Below, piece by piece: positions 13,701-20,608 of a stretch of DNA of 64,000 bases. The notes beneath the pieces were generated by a model, which saw only the letters and a program-made list of their open reading frames with translations, was not told the DNA's origin and made no database searches. Position 1 is the stretch's first letter; every line of letters starts with the position of its first letter. The stretch is from Alphaproteobacteria bacterium (GTDB lineage Bacteria; Pseudomonadota; Alphaproteobacteria; Caulobacterales; Aquidulcibacteraceae): positions 1 through 64,000 of the forward strand of contig JAGWZE010000004.1 of the NCBI GenBank assembly GCA_018969015.1, written 5' to 3'. Position numbers and translations under genes: made by a program.

Positions 13701-16700
13701 CGGCGACAAGCAGACGATCATCAACGTCGACGCCGCGGATCAGCTGCAGTTCGACGGGATGCGGGTGTCGATGGGCACGCTGCTCTCCAAGCTCCCCGAC
13801 GGCGCCACGCGCACCGGCGCGGCGCTGGTGACGGCCGGCGTGACGAACATCAACACGGCCCCGACGGTGGTGGCCGACACCGCGACGACGCTGCAAAACC
13901 AGAGCGTCATCATCAAGGTGCTCGCCAACGACACCGACCCGAACGCCGGCCAGACGCTGACGATCACGTCGATCAACGGCGTCGCGGTGGGCGCAGCCCC
14001 GATCGCGGTCGCGAACGGCACGGTCGTGGTCAACGCCAACCAGACGCTGACGTTCACGCCGGCGGCGGGCTACGCAGGACCTGCCTCCTTCACCTACGGC
14101 GTGACGGACGGCTCGGGCGGCACGGCCACGGCGGCCGTTTCGGTCACGGTGCAGGCGTCGCTCGCCGACACCGGCGTCTCGACGCTGTTCCTCTCCGGCA
14201 CGCCGGTCGAGGGGCAAGTGCTGACGTCGACGCTCGGCCCGGACCCGGACGGACCCGGCACGCCGCCGGTCTACACCTGGCTGCGTGACGGCGCGCCGAT
14301 CCCGACCGCCACCGGCCCGACCTACACGCTCACCGCCGCCGACGTGGCCCACGCGATTGCCGTGCAGGTCTCGTACACCGACGCCAAAGGCTTCGCGGCG
14401 ACCGTGACGAGCGCGCCGACGACGAACGTCACGGCGTTCAACGCGGGCGCGGCGACGGTCACGATCACCGGAACGGCCGACGAGCACGGCACGCTCACGG
14501 CGACCGTGGGCGCGGATCCGGACGGCGCTGGCACGGCGCCGACGTTCCAATGGCTGCGCAACGGCTCGGTCGTCGGAAACGGCGCGACCTACACGCTCTC
14601 CGCGGCTGACGTCGGCTTCGCGATCACCGCGAAGGCCAACTATGTCGACGCCAAGGGCTTCGCCGAGTCGCCGACGGCCGCTTCGCCGGTCATCATCGCG
14701 ATCGACGACGGCCAGGCGCCGGCCTCCATTACCGGGCTCGCGCAGGAGGGCGAAACGCTGACGGCGACGCTCGGCGTCGATCCGGATGGCGTGACGAGCC
14801 AGCTCACCTACCAGTGGTTCAAGGACGGCGCGGCCCTCGTCGGCCAGACGGGCGCCACCTACACGGTCGCTCCGACGGACGCCGGCTCCACGATCACCGT
14901 CGAGGTGACCTACAAGGATGGTCAGGGCTTCATCGTGCCCGTGACGAGCCTGGGCGTTGGCCCCGTGGCCGCGGTCAACAACGGCGAGTCCACCGTGACC
15001 ATCACGGGTGCGCTCACCGAGCACGGCACGTTGACCGCGGTCGTTGGTCCGGATCCGGATGGAGCCGGCACGGCGCCGGTGATCCATTGGTTCAAGGATG
15101 GCGTCGACACGGGTCAGACGGGGGCGACGTATACGTTGTCCGCGGCCGACATCGGCGCGTCGTTCCAGGCCCAGGCGGACTACACCGACGGCCAAGGCTT
15201 CGCGGCGTCTCCGATCAGCGCGGCCACCGCACCCGTCGTCGCCGTCAATGACGGCACGGCGACCGTCACGATCACCGGCGCGACGGACGAGCACGGTGTG
15301 CTCACCGCCGCGGTCGGCCCCGATCCGGACGGAGCGGGATCTGTCCCGGTCGTCCAGTGGTTCCGTGGCGCGACGCTCGTCGGCACGGGCGACACCTACA
15401 CGCTTTCGGCGGCGGATGTCGGTTCCGCGATCACGGCGCGCGCGTCGTACACGGACGCCCAGGGCTTTGCCGAAGCGCCCAGCGCAACGTCCGCGGTCAT
15501 CACCGCGGTCAATGACGGCAACGCCATCGCGTCGATCACGGGCACGGCGGCGGAAGGCCAGACCCTGACGGCGGTGCTCGGCGCCGATCCCGACGGCGGC
15601 CCGCCCACCAACGTCGTCTACCAATGGTTCCGCGGCGCCACGGCGATCGCGGGGGCCACGGCCTCGACCCTAGCGCTCGGCGCCACGGATGCGGGCGCGG
15701 CCTACAGCGTCTCGATCACGTACACCGACGCCCAAGGCTTCCGCGTCACCGCGCCGTCGGCGGCCACCGCAGTGGTTGCCGCGGTCAACAACGGCGTGGC
15801 GCCGCTGACGGTCACGGGTACGGCGGCGGTCGGGCAGACGCTGACGGCGACGCTCGGCGCGGATCCGGACGGCGGCCCGGCGACGGGTCTCACCATCGCC
15901 TGGTTCCGCGGCACGACGCAGATCGGCACGGGCGCAACGTACGTGCTCACCGCCGGCGAAGTCGGCTTCGCGGTGCGGGCGGTCGCGACGTACACGGATG
16001 GTCAGGCCTTCGCCAACACGTCGACCAGCGCGGACACGGCGCCGGTCAGCGGCGGCGTCGGGATCACCTTCAACGGCACCAACGCGAACGAAACGATCAC
16101 CGGCACCGCCTTCGCCGACACGTTGAACGGCAATGGCGGCGCCGACGTCATCACCGCGCTCGGCGGCAACGATCTCGTCAATGGTGGCGCGGGGAACGAC
16201 ACGATCCTCGCCTCCGTCAATGACGGCAACGACAGCTACACCGGCGGCGCAGGCACCGACACGTACTCCCTTGTCAACACGACGGCGGACGCGATCGTCA
16301 ATCTCGCCAGCGGCACGGCGTCCAGCGCGCAAACCGGAACCGACACGCTCAACACCATCGAGAACGTCACGGGCGGATCGGGGAACGACACGATCACCGG
16401 TGACGGCAACGCCAACGTCCTCAACGGCGGGGCCGGCAACGACACGCTCGATGGCGGCACGGCGGGCGCGGACACGCTGCTTGGCGGTCTCGGCGATGAC
16501 ACGTTCATCATCGGGCGGGCCGGGATCACGATCACCGAGAACGCCGGGGAGGGCACGGACACCGTCCGCACCAGCCTCGCCTCGTTCACGCTGGGCGCGA
16601 ACCTGGAGAACCTCATCTACACCGGCGCTGGGACGTTCAACGGCGCGGGCAACACGCTCAACAACTCCATCACCGGGGGCGCCGGGGCCGACGTGCTGCA

Positions 16701-17076
16701 AGGCAATGGCGGCAACGACACGCTCTTCGGTCTCGGGGGCGCCGACAATCTCAGCGGCGGCGCGGGCGATGACACGCTCGTCGGCGGCGCGGGGAACGAC
16801 ACGCTCTCGGGCGGCGGCACCGCGGGCCGGGACGTGTTCGTGTTCTCGGCCGGCTCGGGCCGCGATACGATCACGGACTTCGACTTCAACCCGACCGGCG
16901 GCCAGGACTTCCTCGACATCAGCGCCTACGGCATCACCGCGGCGACTTTTGCGGCGAACGTCACGCTCTCGGTGGTTGGAACGACGACGACCGTGACGAT
17001 CGGCGCAGACCAGATCGTGATCAACGGCGCCGGCGTGGGCGCCATCGACATCACGGACTTCATCCTGGCGGTCTAA
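7759..17076 (+). CDS. Giant RTX repeat protein (adhesin/matrix-like), type I secreted
   Basis: 3105 residues. ATG 7759 has AGGGG 8 bases upstream and is preferred over GTG 7735. There is no N-terminal signal. The first two thirds hold three divergent copies of an approximately 500-residue module, each ending in RTX nonapeptides (about 455-510, 1082-1144 and 1744-1960). The modules share features such as an R-x-E-V-P strand, a GLDG/GVDG turn and a final YQD or FDTR segment. A cadherin-like domain (about 2034-2133) precedes seven tandem Ig-like repeats of about 90 residues (2137-2767, each with QWF/TWL and TYTLSAADVG-like strands). A C-terminal GGxGxDxx block (about 2775-3030) ends in a serralysin-like signal (DFLDISAYGITAATF). 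Calcium-binding, type I export and a surface or matrix role are inferred. No enzyme motif was seen. Confidence 0.9.
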   Translation: MATELWCNITFDPAAIETAPGDQVLPAVADNGGTGFGVAYVNGNAVTVSFFDALGAPDPALPTLTVTDGVGTNLRDVQIAAGGRGIGYGIGWTETTASGISQIHFRYIGLGAIVGATELTVSTNVGTNQHDLAVAGYGIDDPATRRTIVEGFDMAWVEGAGGAHAFGNVIVQRVAVPLSAKRDPAGPPALAGLDGQATVGGNAQTGIGSGRDPSVATIHGTNELIVTFIDNTGKIVLKVYDNAGNTITAQTTGVNASNVNNVGLAGAAPIAAASADQAHVLALAGGGYVVAWVATLGGGNKVLAGRVFTPGAVAGTFSASGVQVFDNLDGASNTISDFSMSAHTDNGGFSLSWNAADSLNGAPATSAIFSRSYTAGGIADDIAASVFHAPADAVNVVTASLVGDRVVAVYQDNQIAGDINIAAQIFDTRLDPNGLPIVENGPGVVINGDAGGRVINDVLVGSIGADTIDGAGGADILDGALGNDLIIAGVGNDTIDGGGGFDTVRFTGRFVLGNDALSDYTVTYLGAGNFTITDKRGIDGTDQIHNVELFNFLGNGVTLTAQELSPLQPNVTPTPWGLTNTDLDLTPAADGTPDVDGFFVNHDLASRFGIQSNPYIADSVGQFVGVVWQSAQTVGGPTRIYGQFYNVDVTFDKFFPAMQTLSDGVGIEFNPVVVSGGANSGWGIAYEQVDSATDLSREVVVNFLGPTGLTSAEVKALVEGPNVDQHDIALSGSYLDRTLGDPVGGSALPRGMSDGYNAVWVSTDLDPTTGAALNVPGDAHYGRIMMQRFEVPIDAVGNPGASKAGGVDGIAGLGSDAAVWVGGEAGGAGAIGRNPSTFSLHTFETGIVYVAQDPTGGERVVFRAYDDLGNVIPFASGANLSGAFKVAPGTNAQITSAGAVNFAIAWITADATSPSGYTVMGTYLNSAGKGLNGTGFGFGSPGAPFVLTKLPAGFNPATADFHITGISGENNNDVILTWGMNGDVMAQHIRVSLDPVTGIALAMFAEGNVVTVNADTAGVQDHIGVAGLLGDRFITVWHDANAAYTDGNDIVARVFDTRNAVTPDPIIGDFVNPVTGVIRPTADVLVGTNGNDFIQGDISDSVGKVDEIYGGLGDDVILGGPGLRGPAGSPEFIDGGEGNDTSQYTGRLSDYSIVVNGDGTISVNDLRPASDAAGNPLQNDGNDVLISIENIQFLDLAHGGAGAETLTLTGFPGVAPPKDPSWIGTPAPWSLTDTTQYKEIKIATDPTPGTPADAMSTIVVTNLQLGVGMSWVQNGNQVWGLSFDVTGTPDPLFIDVNRQLTDGNFSANTVGRLSIGMTGLLGMTAAWESTDATGDTTIHIRTASLSTNTPFNPVAGGAVPSAGFLGNEIVIVGSNGAGTAAGPVVLGYETVNAANDTLEMGFHLGYIMKAAAGATYGTLTIARYEIPNYVLATDAAGAVVVDAAGNGVLATDAFGNLIPSTPALAGRGAETAPISIGLDGLRGTADDNVGIVLTNAGLYAANSAILGSDADHTAIQGRNLTLAALHDMQLVVTYIGTDEKVHLRVFGADVNADGDRFFGPGAGGVDVVEQGITTWTEIALPTSTLGSVAAGQDAMVVSQRNGSFGVFWAAPNGAGGISIQGQIFTGAGAAWAPSPVLTFATGLPATTHFQVASTNLTPGLLEDGFFVSWETPTGIVGQRFNMTGGSVGQLAIVGDPTSGIPGTHNTHVVDDQRIVVGYQDGADVSVQYLDLRQPGELLIGPRNGAPRDSIVGTVGDDAMDGRALDDELWGGLGNDLISLGSGNDIGHGGAGNDQILGGTGQDVLEGEAGDDLLWGGRGDPADADPKNARALAAGLAAAGVSAVVINSNPGADIISGGAGTDTISYQAEFGNFVINLATGIVSSDRANLGTFILEDVIGALVPDPAVGGAGVTVSLTHDIENATGGFGNDLLIGDANANVLDGQQGNNTYDGGGGADTIVIHGVFSTYSFNRVGTTITISDAGDKQTIINVDAADQLQFDGMRVSMGTLLSKLPDGATRTGAALVTAGVTNINTAPTVVADTATTLQNQSVIIKVLANDTDPNAGQTLTITSINGVAVGAAPIAVANGTVVVNANQTLTFTPAAGYAGPASFTYGVTDGSGGTATAAVSVTVQASLADTGVSTLFLSGTPVEGQVLTSTLGPDPDGPGTPPVYTWLRDGAPIPTATGPTYTLTAADVAHAIAVQVSYTDAKGFAATVTSAPTTNVTAFNAGAATVTITGTADEHGTLTATVGADPDGAGTAPTFQWLRNGSVVGNGATYTLSAADVGFAITAKANYVDAKGFAESPTAASPVIIAIDDGQAPASITGLAQEGETLTATLGVDPDGVTSQLTYQWFKDGAALVGQTGATYTVAPTDAGSTITVEVTYKDGQGFIVPVTSLGVGPVAAVNNGESTVTITGALTEHGTLTAVVGPDPDGAGTAPVIHWFKDGVDTGQTGATYTLSAADIGASFQAQADYTDGQGFAASPISAATAPVVAVNDGTATVTITGATDEHGVLTAAVGPDPDGAGSVPVVQWFRGATLVGTGDTYTLSAADVGSAITARASYTDAQGFAEAPSATSAVITAVNDGNAIASITGTAAEGQTLTAVLGADPDGGPPTNVVYQWFRGATAIAGATASTLALGATDAGAAYSVSITYTDAQGFRVTAPSAATAVVAAVNNGVAPLTVTGTAAVGQTLTATLGADPDGGPATGLTIAWFRGTTQIGTGATYVLTAGEVGFAVRAVATYTDGQAFANTSTSADTAPVSGGVGITFNGTNANETITGTAFADTLNGNGGADVITALGGNDLVNGGAGNDTILASVNDGNDSYTGGAGTDTYSLVNTTADAIVNLASGTASSAQTGTDTLNTIENVTGGSGNDTITGDGNANVLNGGAGNDTLDGGTAGADTLLGGLGDDTFIIGRAGITITENAGEGTDTVRTSLASFTLGANLENLIYTGAGTFNGAGNTLNNSITGGAGADVLQGNGGNDTLFGLGGADNLSGGAGDDTLVGGAGNDTLSGGGTAGRDVFVFSAGSGRDTITDFDFNPTGGQDFLDISAYGITAATFAANVTLSVVGTTTTVTIGADQIVINGAGVGAIDITDFILAV
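14167..16060 (+). repeat. Seven tandem Ig-like repeats in the RTX gene
   Basis: Seven consecutive units of about 264-276 bases encode the pattern ITGTADEHGTLTATVGADPD, then QWF or TWL, then TYTLSAADVG, then YTDAQGF. Units 2, 4 and 5 are the most alike. Such arrays usually act as stalks holding a functional end away from the cell and can vary in copy number by recombination. Confidence 0.85.
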
Positions 17077-17096
17077 GGCCAGTCGGGCATGAAAGA

Positions 17097-17131
17097 AGGG
17101 CCGCGTCGAAAGACGCGGCCCTTATCTTTTT
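17097..17131 (+). terminator. Strong terminator after the giant RTX gene
   Basis: A perfect 11-bp stem (AGGGCCGCGTC with GACGCGGCCCT) is closed by a GAAA tetraloop and followed by TATCTTTTT. It starts 20 bases past the stop. On the other strand it lies downstream of the small minus-strand gene and may serve that transcript too, though the T-tract there is weaker (TCTTTC). Confidence 0.92.
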
Positions 17132-17174
17132 CATCGCCGGCCTCGTCAGCCGGCGGCCATGTGCAGCGCGCGCG

Positions 17175-17291
17175 TCAGCCGGACAGCGCCGCCGCAACGG
17201 CGAGCCAGAAGCTCAGGCAAAGCCCGATCATCGCGATCCAGATCGGCGCGCGCCAAACGCCGCGGGGCGGCTCTTCCAGGTTGAGAGTCAA
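17175..17291 (-). CDS. Possible 38-residue single-pass membrane protein
   Basis: This short frame has a TTG start preceded by an excellent ribosome site (GGAGGA, 5-6 bases upstream). It encodes MTLNLEEPPRGVWRAP followed by one hydrophobic helix (IWIAMIGLCLSFWLAVAAA) and ends LSG. It lies 147 bases downstream of the anti-sigma gene on the same strand and just before the shared terminator hairpin. The combination of ribosome site and a coherent helix makes it credible; a random frame in GC-rich DNA seldom gives both. Function unknown. It could be a third member of the sigma/anti-sigma operon. Confidence 0.45.
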   Translation of the reverse strand: MTLNLEEPPRGVWRAPIWIAMIGLCLSFWLAVAAALSG

Positions 17292-17438
17292 GGCGGTCCT
17301 CCACGCGCACGTTCCGGCGCTTGGAAGGACAACGCAGGCGAAAGCGGTCTATTCCGCGTCGGCGCGCCATGGCGCGCTCACGACCGCGTTATCTCGATGC
17401 GGGCATCAGGATGGTGGGAAGTCCGCCGAAACCGCGGC

Positions 17439-18125
17439 TCAGCGCCGCCAGCCGCTCTTGAGCAGGGCGGCTTCCTCGTCGGCTTCGAGCGCGACGGCGC
17501 CCATGCGGTCGAGGGTGGCGTCGATGGCGTCGTCACCGCTGGCTGTGGCGTAGCCTTCCGCCTTCGGCGTCTGGCTGAGCGCGGCGAGCGTCCAGCCCGA
17601 GGCCCCGCGGCAGGCGAGGGCGTGCTGGGCGACGGCGCCGGCGTCGCGCTTGAACTCGCGACACACCTGGCCGTCGGCCGTCTTCAGCGTCATGACGATC
17701 CGCGCGCCATCGACGACCGCGCCGCTCGGGCGGGAGTCGAGCGCGGCGCCGAGCGCGCCGGTGACGGCCAGAGGATCAGCGCCAGTGCGCGCGGCCATGG
17801 TCGTCATCATGGGGGTGGCGACGACGAAGCCGGCGAGCGCGGCGGCGATCGCGGTTGCGGCGAAGGCCGGCCATTGGGCCTTGGCTTTCACGGGCGATTT
17901 CGGGAACGCCACCACGGCGCTGTTGCGGACGCGGGCGATGTCCTCGTCCGAAGCCGGCTCCAGAGGGAAGGCGGCGCGCAGGGCCTCGTCGGCCTCGCGC
18001 AGCTCCTCGATCCGGCGGCGGACGGCGGGATTGCCGGCGGCGATGGTCGTGACGGCGGCGCGCGTCTGCGCGTCGAGTTCGCCATCGACATAGGCGCTCA
18101 GAACTTCGTCGTTCAGTTCGACCAT
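17439..18125 (-). CDS. Anti-sigma factor, membrane-anchored
   Basis: 228 residues. The N-terminal part (DEVLSAYVDGELD, then helices rich in Glu, Arg and Ala) matches the anti-sigma domain that clamps ECF sigma factors, but the zinc-binding HxxxCxxC motif is absent. One transmembrane helix at about residues 85-105 (FAATAIAAALAGFVVATP) separates it from a periplasmic domain with two cysteines (QVCREF, HALACRG). The gene begins 13 bases before the sigma gene ends, so the pair is translationally coupled. It probably holds the sigma factor inactive until an envelope signal arrives. Confidence 0.85.
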   Translation of the reverse strand: MVELNDEVLSAYVDGELDAQTRAAVTTIAAGNPAVRRRIEELREADEALRAAFPLEPASDEDIARVRNSAVVAFPKSPVKAKAQWPAFAATAIAAALAGFVVATPMMTTMAARTGADPLAVTGALGAALDSRPSGAVVDGARIVMTLKTADGQVCREFKRDAGAVAQHALACRGASGWTLAALSQTPKAEGYATASGDDAIDATLDRMGAVALEADEEAALLKSGWRR

Positions 18126-18628
18126 TGCTTCTGCGCCTTCTGCGGAAGTTCGGAGGAGAGGCGGCTGGCGATCGCGGTCCGGGCGCGCGCCAGGCGGCTC
18201 ATGATCGTGCCGATCGGCACATCCAGAGTGTCGGCGGCGTCCTGGTAGCTCATGCCGTCAAGAACCACCAAAGTGAGAACAAGTCGTTGCTCTTCCGGGA
18301 GCGCGGCCATCGCCCGCTTGGCCGCGGCGAGGTCGATCCGGACGGACGTCACGTCGCGCCCGTCCTCGCCCACGATCTGGGCGGCGGCCTCGATCGGGTC
18401 CGCGCGCCGACGGCGCGAACGGACCTCGTCGATCCACAGGTTCTGGACGATCTTGTACATCCAGGAGTCGAGCCTCGTTCCCTCTTTCCAGCTGCGCTGG
18501 TGCTTCAGCGCCCGCTCGACGGCGGACTGGACGAGGTCGTCCGCATCCGCACTCGAGTTGGCGAGCGCCATTGCAAAGCGCCGCAGGCGGGGCAGAAGCT
18601 CGATAAGTTCACTGCGAAACTTAGGCAC
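18113..18628 (-). CDS. ECF-family RNA polymerase sigma factor
   Basis: 171 residues from GTG 18628; an upstream in-frame extension is possible but would run through the predicted promoter. Region 2 has the usual DADDLVQSAVERAL and the -10 recognition part LDSWMYKIVQNLWIDEVRSR. Region 4 has LPEEQRLVLTLVVLDGMSY and the helix-turn-helix VPIGTIMSRLARAR. It is divergent from the subtilase gene and followed by its anti-sigma factor. Targets are unknown, with the protease and the neighbouring RTX genes as the obvious candidates. Confidence 0.93.
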   Translation of the reverse strand: MPKFRSELIELLPRLRRFAMALANSSADADDLVQSAVERALKHQRSWKEGTRLDSWMYKIVQNLWIDEVRSRRRRADPIEAAAQIVGEDGRDVTSVRIDLAAAKRAMAALPEEQRLVLTLVVLDGMSYQDAADTLDVPIGTIMSRLARARTAIASRLSSELPQKAQKQWSN

Positions 18629-18647
18629 GTCCGCCCGCCTTGGTTCG

Positions 18648-18676
18648 AGAACGTGAAACAGGCGAACATTATTCCC
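18648..18676 (-). promoter_or_regulatory. Candidate ECF-type promoter of the sigma operon
   Basis: Reading the minus strand, GGGAAT (18676-18671) and CGTTCT (18653-18648) are 17 bases apart, close to the GGAAC/CGTT arrangement of ECF promoters. It would start transcription about a dozen bases before GTG 18628. This suggests autoregulation; two mismatches to consensus keep the confidence moderate. Confidence 0.4.
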
Positions 18677-18722
18677 AACAACCGTCGATTGGGCTAGTCT
18701 ACACCTCCTAAATGGTGTCGCC

Positions 18723-20201
18723 ATGAAATCGAAGCATCGTCTTGGAATTGGCTTAATCGTCGCAATGACGATGACTTTCGCCTTTCAGGCGTATGCTCAT
18801 TCGGACTCTGACAGCAAAGACCGCGACAAAACGGAGCGGGCAAGCCCCTCCGACGAGCGCAACCGCGAGGCGAAAGACCAGGAGCGCGAGCGCAAGGAGC
18901 GGGAAAAGGTCGAGCGCGAGCGCGACAAAAGCGACGGCGGCGGATCCTCGAAATCCGATGGCGGCGGCTCGGGCGACAAGGGCGATCAGGCGAAATCGGA
19001 CGACGGAAAGTCCGGTTCCGGTAAATCCGAAAGCGACCAATCGGGATCCGGCGGCGGCAGCTCCGGCGGCAGCGGCTCCAGTGGCGGTGGGTCCGGTGAG
19101 GACGGCTCTGGAAAGGGCTCCGGCCAGGGCGGGACGTCGTCGACGACCGCGTCCGGCCAATCCGGCGCGGCCGCCCCGGCGGTCCACCAGGCCGATGCGG
19201 CGATCGAGCGCGACGTGAACGGCCGCGAGCGGCGCAGCGACGAGGTCCTGTTCGTCGGCAAGTCCGACATGATCGAGGCCGCCAAGGCGCGCGGGTTCGA
19301 CGTCATCGAAACCAAGCAGTTGTCGACCTCGGGGGAAACCATCGCGCGCGTGCGCGTCCGCGAAGGGGAAAGCGTCGAGACGACGCTGGAGCGGCTGAAA
19401 TCGGCGGCTCCGGAGGCCACCGTCGCCCCCAATCACGTCTTCCGCCCCTCGGCCGGAGATGTCGGGGCTTATCGTCCGGCCCGGGCCAAGGCGGCCGCCT
19501 CCGGCAAGGGCCGCATGGGGATCATCGATACGGGCGTGGACGTCGAGGGCCTTGGCCTCCAGCGCGCGGTGCTCTCGACCCGCTCCTTTACCGGCGGCGC
19601 CTACACGCCCCGTCCGCACGGTTCGACGGTGGCGGTCATTGCGGCCAATTCGGGCGTTTCGATCGACGCCGCCGACGTATTCGCCACCGACGCTTCGGGC
19701 GCCCTGTACGCCACGGCCGAGGCGACGGCCGCGGCTGTCGACTGGCTGGTCGAGCGAGGGGCGCCGGTCATCAACATCAGCATCCAAGGCCCGGACAACC
19801 CGGTTCTGGAAAAGGTCATCAAGGCCGCGATCGCGCGGGGCGTGGTGATCGTCGCCGCCGCCGGCAACGAGGGGCCCAGCGCCCCGCCCAGCTACCCCGC
19901 GGCCTATGGCGGCGTGGTGGGCGTCACCGCGGTGGACGGGCAGGGGCGCATCTACCGCCGCGCCAATCGTGGCGACTACATCTCCTTTGCGGCGCTTGGC
20001 GTTCACGTGCCCGTGGCTGGCCCGCAAAAGGTCTCGGGGACGTCCTTTGCCGCCCCGACCGTCGCCGCCGAGGTGGCGCGCCGGCTCCACAACCAGTCGC
20101 CGGACGACGCCGCGCGCGTGCTGACGCAACTGCGCGCCGAGGCGGTCGATCTCGGCCCGCCTGGTCGCGACAAGACGTTCGGCTGGGGCTGGCTGCGCTG
20201 A
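18723..20201 (+). CDS. Subtilisin-like serine protease (S8) with disordered linker
   Basis: 492 residues. A signal peptide (to about FQAYA) is followed by about 120 residues of low complexity: first Asp/Glu/Arg/Lys-rich, then Gly/Ser-rich (GGSSGGSGSSGGGSGEDGSG). A propeptide-like segment (about 165-245) leads to a compact catalytic domain with Asp269 (GIIDTGVD), His299 (RPHGSTVAVIA), the oxyanion region AAAGNEGP and Ser441 (SGTSFAAP), so the triad is complete. The gene diverges from the ECF sigma gene, a frequent pairing. The disordered linker could tether the protease to the envelope or to polyanions. Processing of the neighbouring secreted proteins is possible but unproven. Confidence 0.9.
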   Translation: MKSKHRLGIGLIVAMTMTFAFQAYAHSDSDSKDRDKTERASPSDERNREAKDQERERKEREKVERERDKSDGGGSSKSDGGGSGDKGDQAKSDDGKSGSGKSESDQSGSGGGSSGGSGSSGGGSGEDGSGKGSGQGGTSSTTASGQSGAAAPAVHQADAAIERDVNGRERRSDEVLFVGKSDMIEAAKARGFDVIETKQLSTSGETIARVRVREGESVETTLERLKSAAPEATVAPNHVFRPSAGDVGAYRPARAKAAASGKGRMGIIDTGVDVEGLGLQRAVLSTRSFTGGAYTPRPHGSTVAVIAANSGVSIDAADVFATDASGALYATAEATAAAVDWLVERGAPVINISIQGPDNPVLEKVIKAAIARGVVIVAAAGNEGPSAPPSYPAAYGGVVGVTAVDGQGRIYRRANRGDYISFAALGVHVPVAGPQKVSGTSFAAPTVAAEVARRLHNQSPDDAARVLTQLRAEAVDLGPPGRDKTFGWGWLR

Positions 20202-20608
20202 CCCGCGGCGGCCGCCGCGCCTCCTGATTTCCGTCTTAAGTTCCAGCGTCGTCGACGCCGATCGGATCCGCCTGCCTTGCGAGCGGTAGCGTCCGCAGCG
20301 TGGGCGAGATCGCCTTCGCGCCGGTCGTGATCAAGCCGGTGTGACCGACTTTGATCCTGAATCACGCGCTTGTGTGTAGCCCCATCGCGCCGGCCGCGGC
20401 ATCGATGCAGGGCTGGCAGGTTTTTTATATTTTATCCGTCGGTGAATTTTCCCCAAGCACGTGTCTTTTGTCCCGCCCCGGGTCCTCCAGGGTGAGTTCA
20501 ATTGATAGTGAGCGCCATTCTGAGACGCTGATCCCCAGTCGAAGGCTGGACGGCACCCCGCGCAGGTAACAACGCGCTGTGGTCGTCTTTATTCCCCAGG
20601 GGGATCAA
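20202..20608. other. Intergenic leader upstream of the haem peroxidase
   Basis: 407 bases without a convincing gene. A 16-base GC palindrome (20204-20219) directly follows the protease stop. An AT-rich patch (TTTTTTATATTTTATCC, 20421-20437) is the best candidate promoter region for the peroxidase. Its position would leave a 5' leader of more than 100 bases, with a small hairpin CCAGTCGAAGGCTGG near 20534. No known riboswitch was recognised. Confidence 0.5.

Noticed and set aside
10495-15624. 1709-residue open frame on the minus strand opposite the giant RTX gene
   Set aside because: It mirrors a repetitive GC-rich coding strand, is almost all Arg/Asp/Ala/Val/His with no domain, and the plus frame has clear RTX and Ig-like repeats.
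14167-16060. CRISPR-like regular spacing
   Set aside because: The repeats are about 264-276 bases, coding and in frame throughout, so they are protein-domain repeats.
17146-17370. 74-residue minus-strand frame overlapping the proposed 38-residue gene
   Set aside because: Arg-rich without structure or ribosome site, while the overlapping TTG frame has a strong site and a clean membrane helix.
18654-18722. ECF-type promoter for the subtilase on the plus strand
   Set aside because: A GCGAAC and CGTC pair exists but with only 15 bases between them, short of the usual 16-17, so it was not listed.
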